Made by a program: the position numbers and the translations under genes. The notes below the pieces were generated by a model that was given only the letters and a program-made list of their open reading frames with translations, searched no databases and was not told the origin of the DNA. A stretch of 11,845 nt of DNA from an uncultured Collinsella sp. (GTDB lineage: Bacteria > Actinomycetota > Coriobacteriia > Coriobacteriales > Coriobacteriaceae): NCBI GenBank assembly GCA_900555355.1, contig USKV01000026.1, positions 1-11,845 of the forward strand, written 5' to 3'. Shown piece by piece: positions 1-7,399 of the stretch. Positions within the stretch are counted from its first letter, which is position 1. Each line of letters starts with the position of its first letter.

Positions 1-1043
1 GTATTTCCACTACTCTTCTTTTTGCAGGTTTAGGTACTCTTTTGTTCCACTGTCTTACCAAATTTAAGGTACCGGCATTCCTTGGTTCGTCATTTGCATT
101 CTTAGGCGGATATGCAGCAGTAGCACCGATGGCTAAGGACGGAACGGCTAATAAAGAAATGTTACCTTATGCTTGCCTCGGCGTAGCGTGTGCAGGTCTT
201 ATTTATCTCATTCTTGCCGCATTGATTAAAGCAGTCGGTATTAATAAGATTATGAAACTTTTCCCGCCTGTAGTTACAGGACCGATTATCATTGCTATCG
301 GCTTGGGACTTGCACCGTCAGCAGTAAACAATTGTACGAAAAACTGGTGGCTTGCCGTTATAGCACTCGTTCTTGTTATTATCTTTAACATTTTCGGTAA
401 AGGTATGATTAAGATTATTCCTATTTTACTCGGTATAATCGGCGCATATCTTACAGCAGTTGTTGTAGGTAACATCGGCGGAGTTGAAAGCTTTGCAATT
501 GACTTCACAGGTGTTAAAGAAGCTGCTTGGATTGGATTCCCTATCGAATGGAGTTCAACCGTATTTGGCGGTGTTCACGACGGCGGCAAAGCAATCTCTG
601 CAATCATCGCTCTTGTTCCTATTTCAATTGCAACAATGATGGAGCATATCGGCGATATCTCTGCTATCGGTTCGACTTGCGAGCGCAACTACATTGCCGA
701 TCCCGGTCTGCATCGCACGCTGCTCGGCGACGGCCTTGCCACGATTCTGGCTTCGCTCTTTGGCGCTCCGGCCAACACTACGTATGGTGAGAACACCGGC
801 GTGCTCGCCCTGACGCGCGTGTTCGACCAGCACGTAATTCGAATTGCCGCGTGTTGCGCCATCGTGCTTTCGCTCGGCATCGCGTACAGCACCGCCGGCG
901 CCATCGTGTTGGAGCTGGGCGGCGTGACCATTTCGCTGTCCGGCATTGCCGTGGGCTCACTGGTGGGCATTGTGCTCAACGCCATCCTGCCGGGTAACGA
1001 CTTTGAGTTTGATGTCTCCGAGCTTGAGGAGGCTGCTGAGTAG
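1..1043 (+). CDS. Uracil/xanthine-type NCS2 permease, N-terminus cut by window edge, probably defective or chimeric
   Basis: This is an inner-membrane nucleobase:cation symporter of the NCS2 family, UraA/PyrP-like, which would import uracil. The frame is open to the left edge (first full codon at 3), so the N-terminus lies outside the window and the TTG at 42 is not the start. Family segments seen include the VPAFLGSSFAF region, LFPPVVTGPII, the MMEHIGD segment (equivalent to the AEHVGH helix with the substrate-binding Glu of E. coli UraA), DPGLHRTLLGDG and PNTTYGEN-type ANTTYGENTGV with the second key Glu. After YGENTGV only about 80 residues remain, against about 140 in E. coli UraA. The PVMGG-containing segment is absent and AIVLS runs straight into LGIAYSTAG near 861-885. 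Base composition also changes abruptly near 660-680. Family assignment is sure; functionality is doubtful. Confidence 0.85.
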   Translation, partial: ISTTLLFAGLGTLLFHCLTKFKVPAFLGSSFAFLGGYAAVAPMAKDGTANKEMLPYACLGVACAGLIYLILAALIKAVGINKIMKLFPPVVTGPIIIAIGLGLAPSAVNNCTKNWWLAVIALVLVIIFNIFGKGMIKIIPILLGIIGAYLTAVVVGNIGGVESFAIDFTGVKEAAWIGFPIEWSSTVFGGVHDGGKAISAIIALVPISIATMMEHIGDISAIGSTCERNYIADPGLHRTLLGDGLATILASLFGAPANTTYGENTGVLALTRVFDQHVIRIAACCAIVLSLGIAYSTAGAIVLELGGVTISLSGIAVGSLVGIVLNAILPGNDFEFDVSELEEAAE

Positions 1044-1068
1044 CAGCTGCGTTCAGCTAAAACAAGAT

Positions 1069-1106
1069 ATGGTGCCCATGCGTATATGCGTGTGGGCACC
1101 ATTTTT
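1069..1106 (+). terminator. Rho-independent terminator after the uracil permease
   Basis: A perfect 10-bp stem (ATGGTGCCCA at 1069-1078 with TGGGCACCAT at 1093-1102) is extended inward by further G-U and G-C pairs and followed by a T run at 1102-1106. It lies 26 bases after the permease stop. It also sits at the end of the opposing esterase gene, but the run on that strand is weaker. Confidence 0.85.
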
Positions 1107-1770
1107 AATGTGTCAGTATCCAGTGGATGCCGCGGGCCATGCGTAAGTCGGTTTGGGCAAAGTGATTGCCGGGGTTGAGCTCCAGCGTTGTTGGAATGCC
1201 GCACTCGACGAGCAACGCTTCCATCGCGCGTGTGTCGTCGAGTACATGCCGCATCATGCGGTTGGGCGTCTTGGTTTCCTTTTTGCCGAGTGACAGGTAG
1301 ACGGCTTGCGGGCTGCCGGCAAAAGGGGCCGTGCTGGCACGGTCGACAAAGTCGGGAAACCATAGCGACCCCGATGCGCTCGCGGCGCGGTCAAAGGCGT
1401 CGGTTTGCCAGAGGGACCAGAGTGCGAAGAGGCCCGCGAGCGAGTAACCGGCAATGCCGCGCCGGGTGGGCGGCTGAGGAAGCGACGACTCGACCTGGGG
1501 GATTATCTGATTCAGCAGCTCATCAAGAAAATCGGCAGCTTGGCCGCCGAAAGGCTCGGCATCGCGTACGGTCCCGTCGCATGCCCAGGGGCTCAGCTCG
1601 CGATTCCAATCGAGCTCGCCAATGGTGACGAGGGCGAATGGCGGACAGTCGAGCTCTCGGCAACACTTATAAACCTCGCTGCCGTCGCCCACGACCACAG
1701 GAAGGTAGATGACAGGCGCGCTTTCCGTATGATTCGAATAAACGGTTATCTGCTTATGATGCGCTTCCAA
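1105..1770 (-). CDS. Small alpha/beta-hydrolase esterase (Fes/esterase-D-like)
   Basis: A 221-residue putative serine esterase of the alpha/beta-hydrolase 'putative esterase' superfamily, the group containing enterochelin esterase Fes and esterase D. The nucleophile elbow is G-Y-S-L-A-G with Ser110. A likely acid is Glu165 in the GKKET segment, and the catalytic His is His203 in PGNHF, so the triad is in the usual order. No signal peptide or membrane segment is visible, so it is probably cytoplasmic. Start choice: an in-frame stop (TGA on the minus strand, 1783-1785) leaves only the TTG at 1770 before a very late Met, and a purine-rich GAGAGAAG lies just upstream. It is shorter than Fes (about 400 aa) and near the minimal core. 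The substrate cannot be told from sequence. It sits alone, convergent with the permease gene. Confidence 0.8.
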   Translation of the reverse strand: MEAHHKQITVYSNHTESAPVIYLPVVVGDGSEVYKCCRELDCPPFALVTIGELDWNRELSPWACDGTVRDAEPFGGQAADFLDELLNQIIPQVESSLPQPPTRRGIAGYSLAGLFALWSLWQTDAFDRAASASGSLWFPDFVDRASTAPFAGSPQAVYLSLGKKETKTPNRMMRHVLDDTRAMEALLVECGIPTTLELNPGNHFAQTDLRMARGIHWILTH

Positions 1771-1795
1771 GGCAGGCTTCTCTCAGTGTTGTGAT

Positions 1796-1812
1796 AATTG
1801 ACAGCCTCAATT
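1796..1812. promoter_or_regulatory. Inverted repeat upstream of the esterase gene
   Basis: AATTGA (1796-1801), a five-base spacer, then TCAATT (1807-1812) form a perfect 6-bp dyad 26 bases upstream of the esterase TTG start. It could be an operator overlapping the esterase promoter, but it is short and AT-rich, so chance is possible. Confidence 0.25.
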
Positions 1813-1840
1813 GTCGCACGCTGACACGGGGGCAGACGCT

Positions 1841-1881
1841 AAAAGAAAGGCGCGGAGCCGCTCGATGCGATTCCGCGCCTT
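1841..1881 (-). terminator. Rho-independent terminator after the purine permease
   Basis: AAGGCGCGGA (1847-1856) pairs perfectly with TCCGCGCCTT (1872-1881). On the minus strand the stem is followed by a T-rich TTTCTTTT tract, which fits termination of the purine permease gene ending at 1909. Confidence 0.85.
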
Positions 1882-1908
1882 GTTGTTTTGCTTTAGCAGA
1901 CTATGCCG

Positions 1909-3219
1909 TTACGCCACGAAGAAGTAGACGAGGAAGGCGAGGGCTGCGATCCACATGAGCGGCTTGATCTTGGAGGCCTCGCCCTTAAAGAGCGCGACGA
2001 CCACGTAGGCGATAAAGCCCAGGCCAATGCCGGCAGAGATGGAGTAGGTGAAGGGCACGCCGGCGACAATCATGAACGCCGGGAAACCCTGCGACACGTC
2101 GGACCAGTCGATCTCGGAGGCCTCGCTCATCATGAGGTAGCCGACGTAGACCAGAGCACCGCAGGTGGCGGCGCTGGAAACGATGGTGACGATGGGGGAG
2201 AAGAACGCGGCGAGAATGAACAGCACGCCGGTGGTGACGGAGGTGAGGCCCGTGCGGCCACCGTCAGCGGCGCCGGAAGTGGACTCGACGAAGGTGGTGA
2301 TGGAGGAGACACCCATGAAACCGCCCACAGCAGCGGCGGCGGAGTCGACGATCAGGATCTCCTTGATATCCTCGACGTTGCCGTCGTCGGTGAGGAACTC
2401 GCCCTGCTTGGCCACGGCCATCGCGGTGCCCATGGTGTCGAAGAAGTCACTCATGAGCAGCGAGAACGAGATGACGAGGAGCGTGGGGTCGGTAAGGACC
2501 TTGACGATGGCGGGCACGCCGCCGGCGTCGGCGATGGGGCCACCGATGCTCGAGAAGTCGAGCGGGGCGATGAGGCCCTCGGGGGCGTGGGTGACGCCCA
2601 GCGGGATACCGGCGATAACGGCGACGATGATGCCGATGAGCAGCGAGCCCGGCACGTTGCGGGAAGCCAGGGCAACCGTCACGACGATGGAGATGATGCC
2701 GACGATAAAGGTGGGGGAGGCGATGTCGCCCAGGCCGACGAGCGTACCGGCGCCAGCGGTGATGATGCCAGCGTCGCACAGGCCGATCATGGCGATAAAC
2801 AGGCCCAGACCCACCGAGATGGCGTGACGCAGGACAACCGGGATGGCGTCCATGATGGCCTCGCGCAGGCCACAAAGCACGAGCAGCAAGATGACGACGC
2901 CCTCGAGGAAGATGACGCTCATGGCCACGTGCCAGTCACCGCCGCAGACGGTGGTGGTGATTCCGGCGATCATCGCGTTGACGCCTAAGCCCGACGCGCA
3001 GGCGAGCGGGCGGTTGGCGAAGATGCCCATGCAGATGGTCATGATGCCGGCGCCCAGGCAGGTGGCGCAGGCGAGCGCTCCCGCATCGATGCCAGCGCCC
3101 GAGAGCACCGCGGGGTTGACGGCGATGATGTAGGCCATCGCCAGGAATGTTGTCAGGCCAGCGCGAAGTTCGGTCCCGATTGTGGACTTGCGCTCGCTGA
3201 CGTGAAATAGTTCGTCCAT
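1909..3219 (-). CDS. AzgA-type purine (hypoxanthine/guanine/adenine) permease
   Basis: A 436-residue polytopic inner-membrane protein of the AzgA branch of the NCS2/nucleobase transporter superfamily, which takes up hypoxanthine, guanine or adenine by proton symport for purine salvage. Hallmarks are the N-terminal AGLTTFLAMAYIIAVNP signature (about residues 19-35), SVGLGLFIAMIGL in the middle, the SDFFDTMGTAMAVAKQ segment and the later SSITTFVESTSGAADGGRTGLT segment. Length matches the family (about 430-450 aa). The chosen start is the ATG at 3219, preceded on the minus strand by AAGGAAAGGG about five bases upstream; a longer frame to 3276 lacks support. It is monocistronic, divergent from the deformylase-like gene. 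Which purine is preferred (PbuG-, GhxP- or PurP-like) cannot be decided. Confidence 0.93.
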   Translation of the reverse strand: MDELFHVSERKSTIGTELRAGLTTFLAMAYIIAVNPAVLSGAGIDAGALACATCLGAGIMTICMGIFANRPLACASGLGVNAMIAGITTTVCGGDWHVAMSVIFLEGVVILLLVLCGLREAIMDAIPVVLRHAISVGLGLFIAMIGLCDAGIITAGAGTLVGLGDIASPTFIVGIISIVVTVALASRNVPGSLLIGIIVAVIAGIPLGVTHAPEGLIAPLDFSSIGGPIADAGGVPAIVKVLTDPTLLVISFSLLMSDFFDTMGTAMAVAKQGEFLTDDGNVEDIKEILIVDSAAAAVGGFMGVSSITTFVESTSGAADGGRTGLTSVTTGVLFILAAFFSPIVTIVSSAATCGALVYVGYLMMSEASEIDWSDVSQGFPAFMIVAGVPFTYSISAGIGLGFIAYVVVALFKGEASKIKPLMWIAALAFLVYFFVA

Positions 3220-3373
3220 GCATACCCTTTCCTTGTTCGGCCCCGAGTTTAGGCCGATTGACACGAACTCACCCACTATAGCCCCTTTACGACGCTGTTG
3301 TTCCTCGCATGTTGATGTTCGGCGCTTTGTAGCAGACGGACGGTATTTTTCGCATGAAAATGTGTGGGTACCG

Positions 3374-3379
3374 TATACT
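3374..3379 (+). promoter_or_regulatory. Candidate -10 element for the deformylase-like gene
   Basis: TATACT lies 34 bases upstream of the ATG at 3413. No good -35 hexamer is seen at 17 bases. An imperfectly placed dyad surrounds the region: ACGGTA at 3340-3345 pairs with TACCGT at 3369-3374, and inside it TTTTC-GCAT-GAAAA at 3347-3360. This could be a regulator site, but support is limited. Confidence 0.4.
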
Positions 3380-3412
3380 TAAGCAGTTACAACGACCCCT
3401 ATGGAGGAACGT

Positions 3413-3832
3413 ATGATTAAAGAGCTCTGCCACGACGAGGCTATTTTGTCTCAGCGTTGCGAGGTTGCGACCGTCGAGGACGAGTCGGTTGCTCAGGACC
3501 TGATCGATACCATCAAGTCGCTCGACGATGCCGGCTGCCTTGCCGCCAACCAGATCGGCGTCACCAAGAAGGTCTGCGTCTATCTGGACGACGCCGGTGA
3601 GCCCCACGTGCTTTACAACCCCCGTCTGGTGTTTGGCCTGGGCGCCAGCAAGATGGAGGAGAGCTGCCTGACGCACGAGGAGGTCACCAAGTCCACGCGC
3701 TATATCAAGTGCAAGGTTGCCTTTGACCAGATTGTCGACGGCAAGATGCGTGAGCACAAGCAGGACTTTGTGGGCTTCGAGGCTCAAATGATTCAACACA
3801 TGATTGACCATTGTCTCGGCAAACTTGTCTAG
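3413..3832 (+). CDS. Peptide deformylase-like protein lacking the catalytic Glu
   Basis: A 139-residue protein with the peptide deformylase (PDF) fold. PDF removes the N-formyl group from nascent proteins using a metal held by one Cys and two His, with the Glu of HExxH as general base. Motif 1 is GCLAANQIGV (residues 41-50, usual form GxGLAAPQ). Motif 2 is ESCLT with metal-ligand Cys85 (usual EGCLS). Motif 3 is QHMIDH with His129 and His133, but residue 130 is Met where active enzymes have Glu. The metal site is thus kept and the general base lost. It is also shorter than ordinary PDFs (about 150-190 aa). The start at 3413 is preceded by a GGAGG (3403-3407); the in-frame ATG at 3401 overlaps that site and is not used. 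A terminator follows directly, so it is a single-gene unit. It may be a non-catalytic or altered-activity paralogue. Confidence 0.85.
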   Translation: MIKELCHDEAILSQRCEVATVEDESVAQDLIDTIKSLDDAGCLAANQIGVTKKVCVYLDDAGEPHVLYNPRLVFGLGASKMEESCLTHEEVTKSTRYIKCKVAFDQIVDGKMREHKQDFVGFEAQMIQHMIDHCLGKLV

Positions 3833-3866
3833 AGTGATTTGATCGGGGATTGAACCTGTGCTTTTG

Positions 3867-3905
3867 GCCCGGGCATGACATTGTTGTCATGTCCGGGCTT
3901 TTGTG
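3867..3905 (+). terminator. Rho-independent terminator after the deformylase-like gene
   Basis: A 14-bp stem with one G-U pair: GCCCGGGCATGACA (3867-3880), a TTGT loop, TGTCATGTCCGGGC (3885-3898), then a TTTTGTGTTT tract. It lies 34 bases after the deformylase-like stop and isolates that gene from the bile salt hydrolase gene downstream. Confidence 0.92.
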
Positions 3906-3965
3906 TTTAGCGCCTTTTTGTTTGGAGACAATGAAATTAGCAAGAACGTAAAGCTAGGAGGCGCT

Positions 3966-4931
3966 ATGTGCACGAGTATTCGATTTACCGATAATTCTGG
4001 CCACATGTATCTAGGCCGCAACCTCGACTGGAGCTTTGACTACGGCCAACAGGTTCGCGTGATGCCGCGCGGGTTCCACATTCCGTATTCGTTTATCGAC
4101 GACGCGACAGCGGCACACGCGGTGATCGGTATGTGCATCGATTACAAGAACTACCCTATGTTCTTCGATTGCGGCAACGATGCGGGCCTCGCCGTAGCGG
4201 GCCTCAATTTTCCGGGTTATGCCGAGTATGCCGAGGGCCCTGTCGACGGTAAGACCAATATCGCGGCCTATGAGTTTCCCCTGTGGGTGGCAGCGACGTT
4301 CTCGACGGTCGATGAGGTCGAGGCCGCGCTGCGCGACACGGTGATTGTCGCCAAATCTGCCGGAGAGGGGCTGGGCGTGTCGCTGCTCCATTGGATTATC
4401 GGCGACAGCCAGCGCAGCATCGTGGTCGAGATGATGGCTGACGGCCTGCATGTATACGACGATCCGGTCGACACCCTTGCCAACCAGCCGACCTTCCCGT
4501 GGCACATGGAAAACCTGCGCACCTATATCACCGCCACAAGCGATTTTCCGCAGACGGCGACATGGCGTGGCGCCGAGCTCAAGCCCTATGGCGCGGGTGC
4601 CGGCATGCGCGGTATTCCGGGTGACTGCTATTCGCCGAGCCGTTTTGTAAAGGCGGCGTACCTCAATGCCAATTACCCGCAAAAGGAGAGCGAGACCGAA
4701 AACGTCGTTCGCATGTTCCGCTCGCTCGAGGGCGTGGTGATGATCGAGGGAGCGTCCAGGATGGGCGATGGCAAGTTCGAGAAGACTATCTACACCGGAT
4801 GCTTTAGCGCGCGCACGGGCAATTATTACTACGCGATGTATGGGGATCCGTCGATTCGCTACGTGAGCCTGATGGATGCCGAGGGCGCAAGCCCCGATAG
4901 GCTTGTGGTTCCCGAGCCGCGTCGTTCGTAG
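3966..4931 (+). CDS. Choloylglycine hydrolase family protein, probable bile salt hydrolase
   Basis: A 321-residue Ntn-hydrolase of the choloylglycine hydrolase (bile salt hydrolase/penicillin V acylase) family, which cleaves the amide of glycine- or taurine-conjugated bile salts. The ATG at 3966 is fixed by the required Cys at position 2, which becomes the N-terminal nucleophile once Met is removed, and by an AGGAGG (3956-3961) four bases upstream. The other catalytic positions are present: Arg18 and Asp21 in GRNLDW, Asn81 in AGLNFPGY, Asn173 in LANQPTF, and Arg226 in SPSRF. Asn at 81, rather than the Tyr of penicillin V acylases, favours bile salt hydrolase. Length is normal and there is no signal peptide, so it acts in the cytoplasm. 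It is flanked by terminators on both sides and is monocistronic. Substrate preference (glyco- or tauro-) is not visible. Confidence 0.92.
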   Translation: MCTSIRFTDNSGHMYLGRNLDWSFDYGQQVRVMPRGFHIPYSFIDDATAAHAVIGMCIDYKNYPMFFDCGNDAGLAVAGLNFPGYAEYAEGPVDGKTNIAAYEFPLWVAATFSTVDEVEAALRDTVIVAKSAGEGLGVSLLHWIIGDSQRSIVVEMMADGLHVYDDPVDTLANQPTFPWHMENLRTYITATSDFPQTATWRGAELKPYGAGAGMRGIPGDCYSPSRFVKAAYLNANYPQKESETENVVRMFRSLEGVVMIEGASRMGDGKFEKTIYTGCFSARTGNYYYAMYGDPSIRYVSLMDAEGASPDRLVVPEPRRS

Positions 4932-4955
4932 TCGTTAGCTTTGCTGCAATGCAAA

Positions 4956-4989
4956 GCGGCCCTGCGTCTCTCGTGAGGTGCAGGGCCGC
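4956..4989. terminator. Shared hairpin terminator between bile salt hydrolase and kup
   Basis: GCGGCCCTGC (4956-4965) pairs perfectly with GCAGGGCCGC (4980-4989). The hairpin sits between two convergent genes, 25 bases after the hydrolase stop and 21 before the kup stop. T-rich tracts on either side are modest (TTGATTT on plus, TTTGC on minus), so it is probably used from both directions with imperfect efficiency. Confidence 0.7.
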
Positions 4990-5010
4990 TGTCGTTGATT
5001 TGTGACGTCG

Positions 5011-7260
5011 CTAGAAGTTGGCGTCGTTGAGCTGGGTGCTCTCGAGTCCGTCGAGTTGCTGTTGCTCGGGTGTATCGGCGACGCTCTCGAGCAGCTCGGT
5101 GGGATCGACGTTCATGCTCTTGCCGGCCTCGTTGCCGTTGACCAGGTCGTCCGAGAAGATGTCGACTTCCATTTCCTCGGCCTCTTCGATCTGAACCTCG
5201 AGCGGCACCTGGGTGCGCACGAGCTTAACGGCCGGGCGCATGCGGGCAAACAGCGGCACGTACTCGATGATGATGGCCGAGTTCTCGAGGCCATACCAAC
5301 GTGCCGGGCTTCCGCAGGCGCGGCGGACGGCGTACTTGATGGCCATGACGCGATGGTCGTTGCGGTTGATGTCCGTTTCGGGGGCAAGCATCTTGCGCAG
5401 CATGCAAAAACGGAAGTCGCCCACGTTGCCGCGTGTCTCGTAGATGGAGTAGGTGTGATGCTGCGGTGGCAACTCACCCGATGCCATCAGGTCGCCAACG
5501 ATCTGGCGCAGGTAGGCGTTGATGCGCTGATTGACCTTAAAGCCCAGGTCCAAGCGCACGCGGAACAGGAAGTCTGTGCCAAAGGTCTCAACGGAATACT
5601 CATGCGTATAGGGCTCGTCGGTAACGTGCACGTTGATGAACCAATATGCCTTGGCGCGCTTGGGGTGCTTGTCCAGGATGGAATAAAGCACGTCGCGGTC
5701 GAGCGTGAGCGGGTCGGGGCTGTTGGTGAGAAATACCAGATTGTCGGCGAGCACGGGATAGGTCTCGTCGTTGCGCAGGCGGTTGAGCTGATCGATGTAC
5801 TTGGAGACGGGCAGCAGGATCGTTTGCGTGCGCTCGATGGCGGTGCCGCGGCGCCACACATACATAAGGCCGAACAGCAGCGCGGCCAGGAAGATCATGA
5901 CGTAGCCGCCGTCAAAGAACATAGTGAGGCACGAGGCGAAGAAGCACAGCTCAATGGCACCAAAGAGCAGGGCGAAGACGCAGGCACCCAGCTTGTGCTT
6001 GAGGATGCCGGCGATATAGCTCGTCAGCAGTGTGGTGGTCATGAGCATGGTCACGGTGATGGCGAGGCCATAGGCGCTCTCCATGCGCTCGGAGTTTTGG
6101 AACAACAGCACGATGAAGATGCAGCCGACCCACATGATGTTGTTGACAAGCGGAATATAGAGCTGGCCCTTGGTGTCGCTGGGGTAGTGGATGCGCAGAT
6201 GCGGCATAAGGTTGAGACGCGTTGCCTCGGATACCAGCGAGAACGAGCCGGTAATGAGCGCCTGCGAGGCGATGATGGCCGCTACGGCCGAAAGCACGAT
6301 GGCAAAGGGGCGCAGGGGCTCGGGGAGCATCATATAGAACGGGTTGACGATATCCATCACGAGCAACTGGGGATTGGAATTGTTGGCGAGCAGCCAAGCG
6401 CCCTGACCCAGGTAGTTAAGGATAAGCGCCGCTTTAACAAACGGCCAGGATGCGTAGATGTTGGCCTTGCCCACGTGGCCCATGTCTGAATAGAGCGCCT
6501 CGGCGCCGGTCGTCGACAGGAAGACGAAGCCGAGCACCATGATGCCCGAGTGGTTGATGGGCGAGAACAGGAACATGACGCCGCGGATGGGGTTAAGCGC
6601 GCGCAAGATGGACAGGTTGCCGAGCATGTTGAATAGACCGGCGCCTGCCAGGAACAGGAACCACAGCGTCATGAGCGGACCGAACAGCTTGCCGATTGAC
6701 GAGGTGCCAGCGCGCTGCATGGCAAACAGGCCACAGATAATGATGATGGTAATAATGATGACGTTAGTTTGCCCGTCACCCAACAGCGCGTGGCCCCACT
6801 CGATGGTGCGCAGACCCTCGATGGCTGTGGTGACCGTGACCGCGGGGGTGAGGATGCCGTCGGCGAGCAGCGCCGCACCGCCGATCATGGCGGGGAGAAT
6901 CAGCCACGGTGCCACCTTGCGTACCAGGCTAAACAGGGCGAAGATGCCGCCTTCGTTGTGGTTGTCGGCCTTCATGGCGATTACCACGTACTTGACCGTG
7001 GTCACGAGCGTCATGGTCCAGATGACGAGCGAAAGCGCGCCAAGGATCATATCTTCGCTGACGGTGCCGATGCCGCCGTTGTTGGCGACGATTGATTTCA
7101 TGGTGTACATGGGGCTCGTGCCGATGTCACCGTAGACGACGCCGAGCGTTACGAGCAGCATGCCAGCGGAGAGGGGAATGGCTCCATGCCCGCCTTGACT
7201 ACGCTGGTCTTGGAGGCTTGCCTCCAGCTTGTTCTGTGCCACGTGGACTCCCTTGGACAT
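5011..7260 (-). CDS. kup: Kup-family potassium uptake transporter with acidic C-terminal tail
   Basis: A 749-residue inner-membrane K+ uptake permease of the KUP/HAK/KT family. The diagnostic first-helix motif GVVYGDIGTSPMY is at residues 40-52, and TGAEALYSDMGHVG occurs in the middle of the membrane domain. About 12 hydrophobic helices span residues 30-460, followed by a long cytoplasmic domain. At 749 aa it is longer than E. coli Kup (622 aa). The last ~60 residues (689-749) are a Glu/Asp-rich, low-complexity tail with almost no basic residues. Start: the ATG at 7260 has AGAGG four bases upstream. The in-frame GTG at 7242 has a better AAGGGAG five bases upstream and may be the true start, giving 743 aa. 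It lies downstream of, and on the same strand as, the EamA gene, but 139 bases apart, so it is probably transcribed on its own. Confidence 0.95.
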   Translation of the reverse strand: MSKGVHVAQNKLEASLQDQRSQGGHGAIPLSAGMLLVTLGVVYGDIGTSPMYTMKSIVANNGGIGTVSEDMILGALSLVIWTMTLVTTVKYVVIAMKADNHNEGGIFALFSLVRKVAPWLILPAMIGGAALLADGILTPAVTVTTAIEGLRTIEWGHALLGDGQTNVIIITIIIICGLFAMQRAGTSSIGKLFGPLMTLWFLFLAGAGLFNMLGNLSILRALNPIRGVMFLFSPINHSGIMVLGFVFLSTTGAEALYSDMGHVGKANIYASWPFVKAALILNYLGQGAWLLANNSNPQLLVMDIVNPFYMMLPEPLRPFAIVLSAVAAIIASQALITGSFSLVSEATRLNLMPHLRIHYPSDTKGQLYIPLVNNIMWVGCIFIVLLFQNSERMESAYGLAITVTMLMTTTLLTSYIAGILKHKLGACVFALLFGAIELCFFASCLTMFFDGGYVMIFLAALLFGLMYVWRRGTAIERTQTILLPVSKYIDQLNRLRNDETYPVLADNLVFLTNSPDPLTLDRDVLYSILDKHPKRAKAYWFINVHVTDEPYTHEYSVETFGTDFLFRVRLDLGFKVNQRINAYLRQIVGDLMASGELPPQHHTYSIYETRGNVGDFRFCMLRKMLAPETDINRNDHRVMAIKYAVRRACGSPARWYGLENSAIIIEYVPLFARMRPAVKLVRTQVPLEVQIEEAEEMEVDIFSDDLVNGNEAGKSMNVDPTELLESVADTPEQQQLDGLESTQLNDANF

Positions 7261-7341
7261 CTGGCCTCTGCAAAGAGCAGTAGACCTTTATGCCATCTTT
7301 ATACATATAAGAGCAGTTTGGCACATCGGGGTGTTTTAGAC
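7261..7341 (-). promoter_or_regulatory. Probable kup promoter region
   Basis: This 139-base gap between kup and the EamA gene is AT-rich near kup. On the minus strand it has TATATGTATAAAG, which contains possible -10 elements about 40 bases before the ATG. No clear -35 hexamer was found. No c-di-AMP (ydaO-type) riboswitch consensus was recognised. Confidence 0.35.
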
Positions 7342-7365
7342 AATAATCCCCATCTGGGGATTATT
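7342..7365. repeat. 11-bp perfect inverted repeat between the EamA gene and kup
   Basis: AATAATCCCCA (7342-7352) and TGGGGATTATT (7355-7365) are separated by two bases. As DNA it is a near-continuous dyad suited to a dimeric regulator. As RNA it would make a 10-bp stem with a four-base loop after the EamA stop, but only a weak T-tract follows on the minus strand. It could be an operator for kup, a weak terminator for the EamA gene, or both. Confidence 0.55.
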
Positions 7366-7399
7366 CATGTACGCAGGTAGTATTTCAGAGCAGGGGCTA

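Noticed and set aside
1903..2988. Long plus-strand frame of 361 codons rich in Gly, Asp, Glu and His
   Set aside because: It lies antisense to the AzgA permease, whose family match is clear. The low-complexity composition is what the reverse of a high-GC membrane-protein gene gives, and no domain is recognisable.
3220..3400. Purine riboswitch upstream of the AzgA permease
   Set aside because: The leader on the minus strand lacks the conserved purine-aptamer core and paired stems that I would recognise.
5002..6489. Plus-strand frame of 495 codons
   Set aside because: It is antisense to kup; no domain is recognisable and its composition is explained by codon bias of the real gene.
7261..7399. 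c-di-AMP riboswitch upstream of kup
   Set aside because: The 139-base gap has no recognisable ydaO-type conserved segments; only a palindrome and AT-rich promoter-like sequence are visible.
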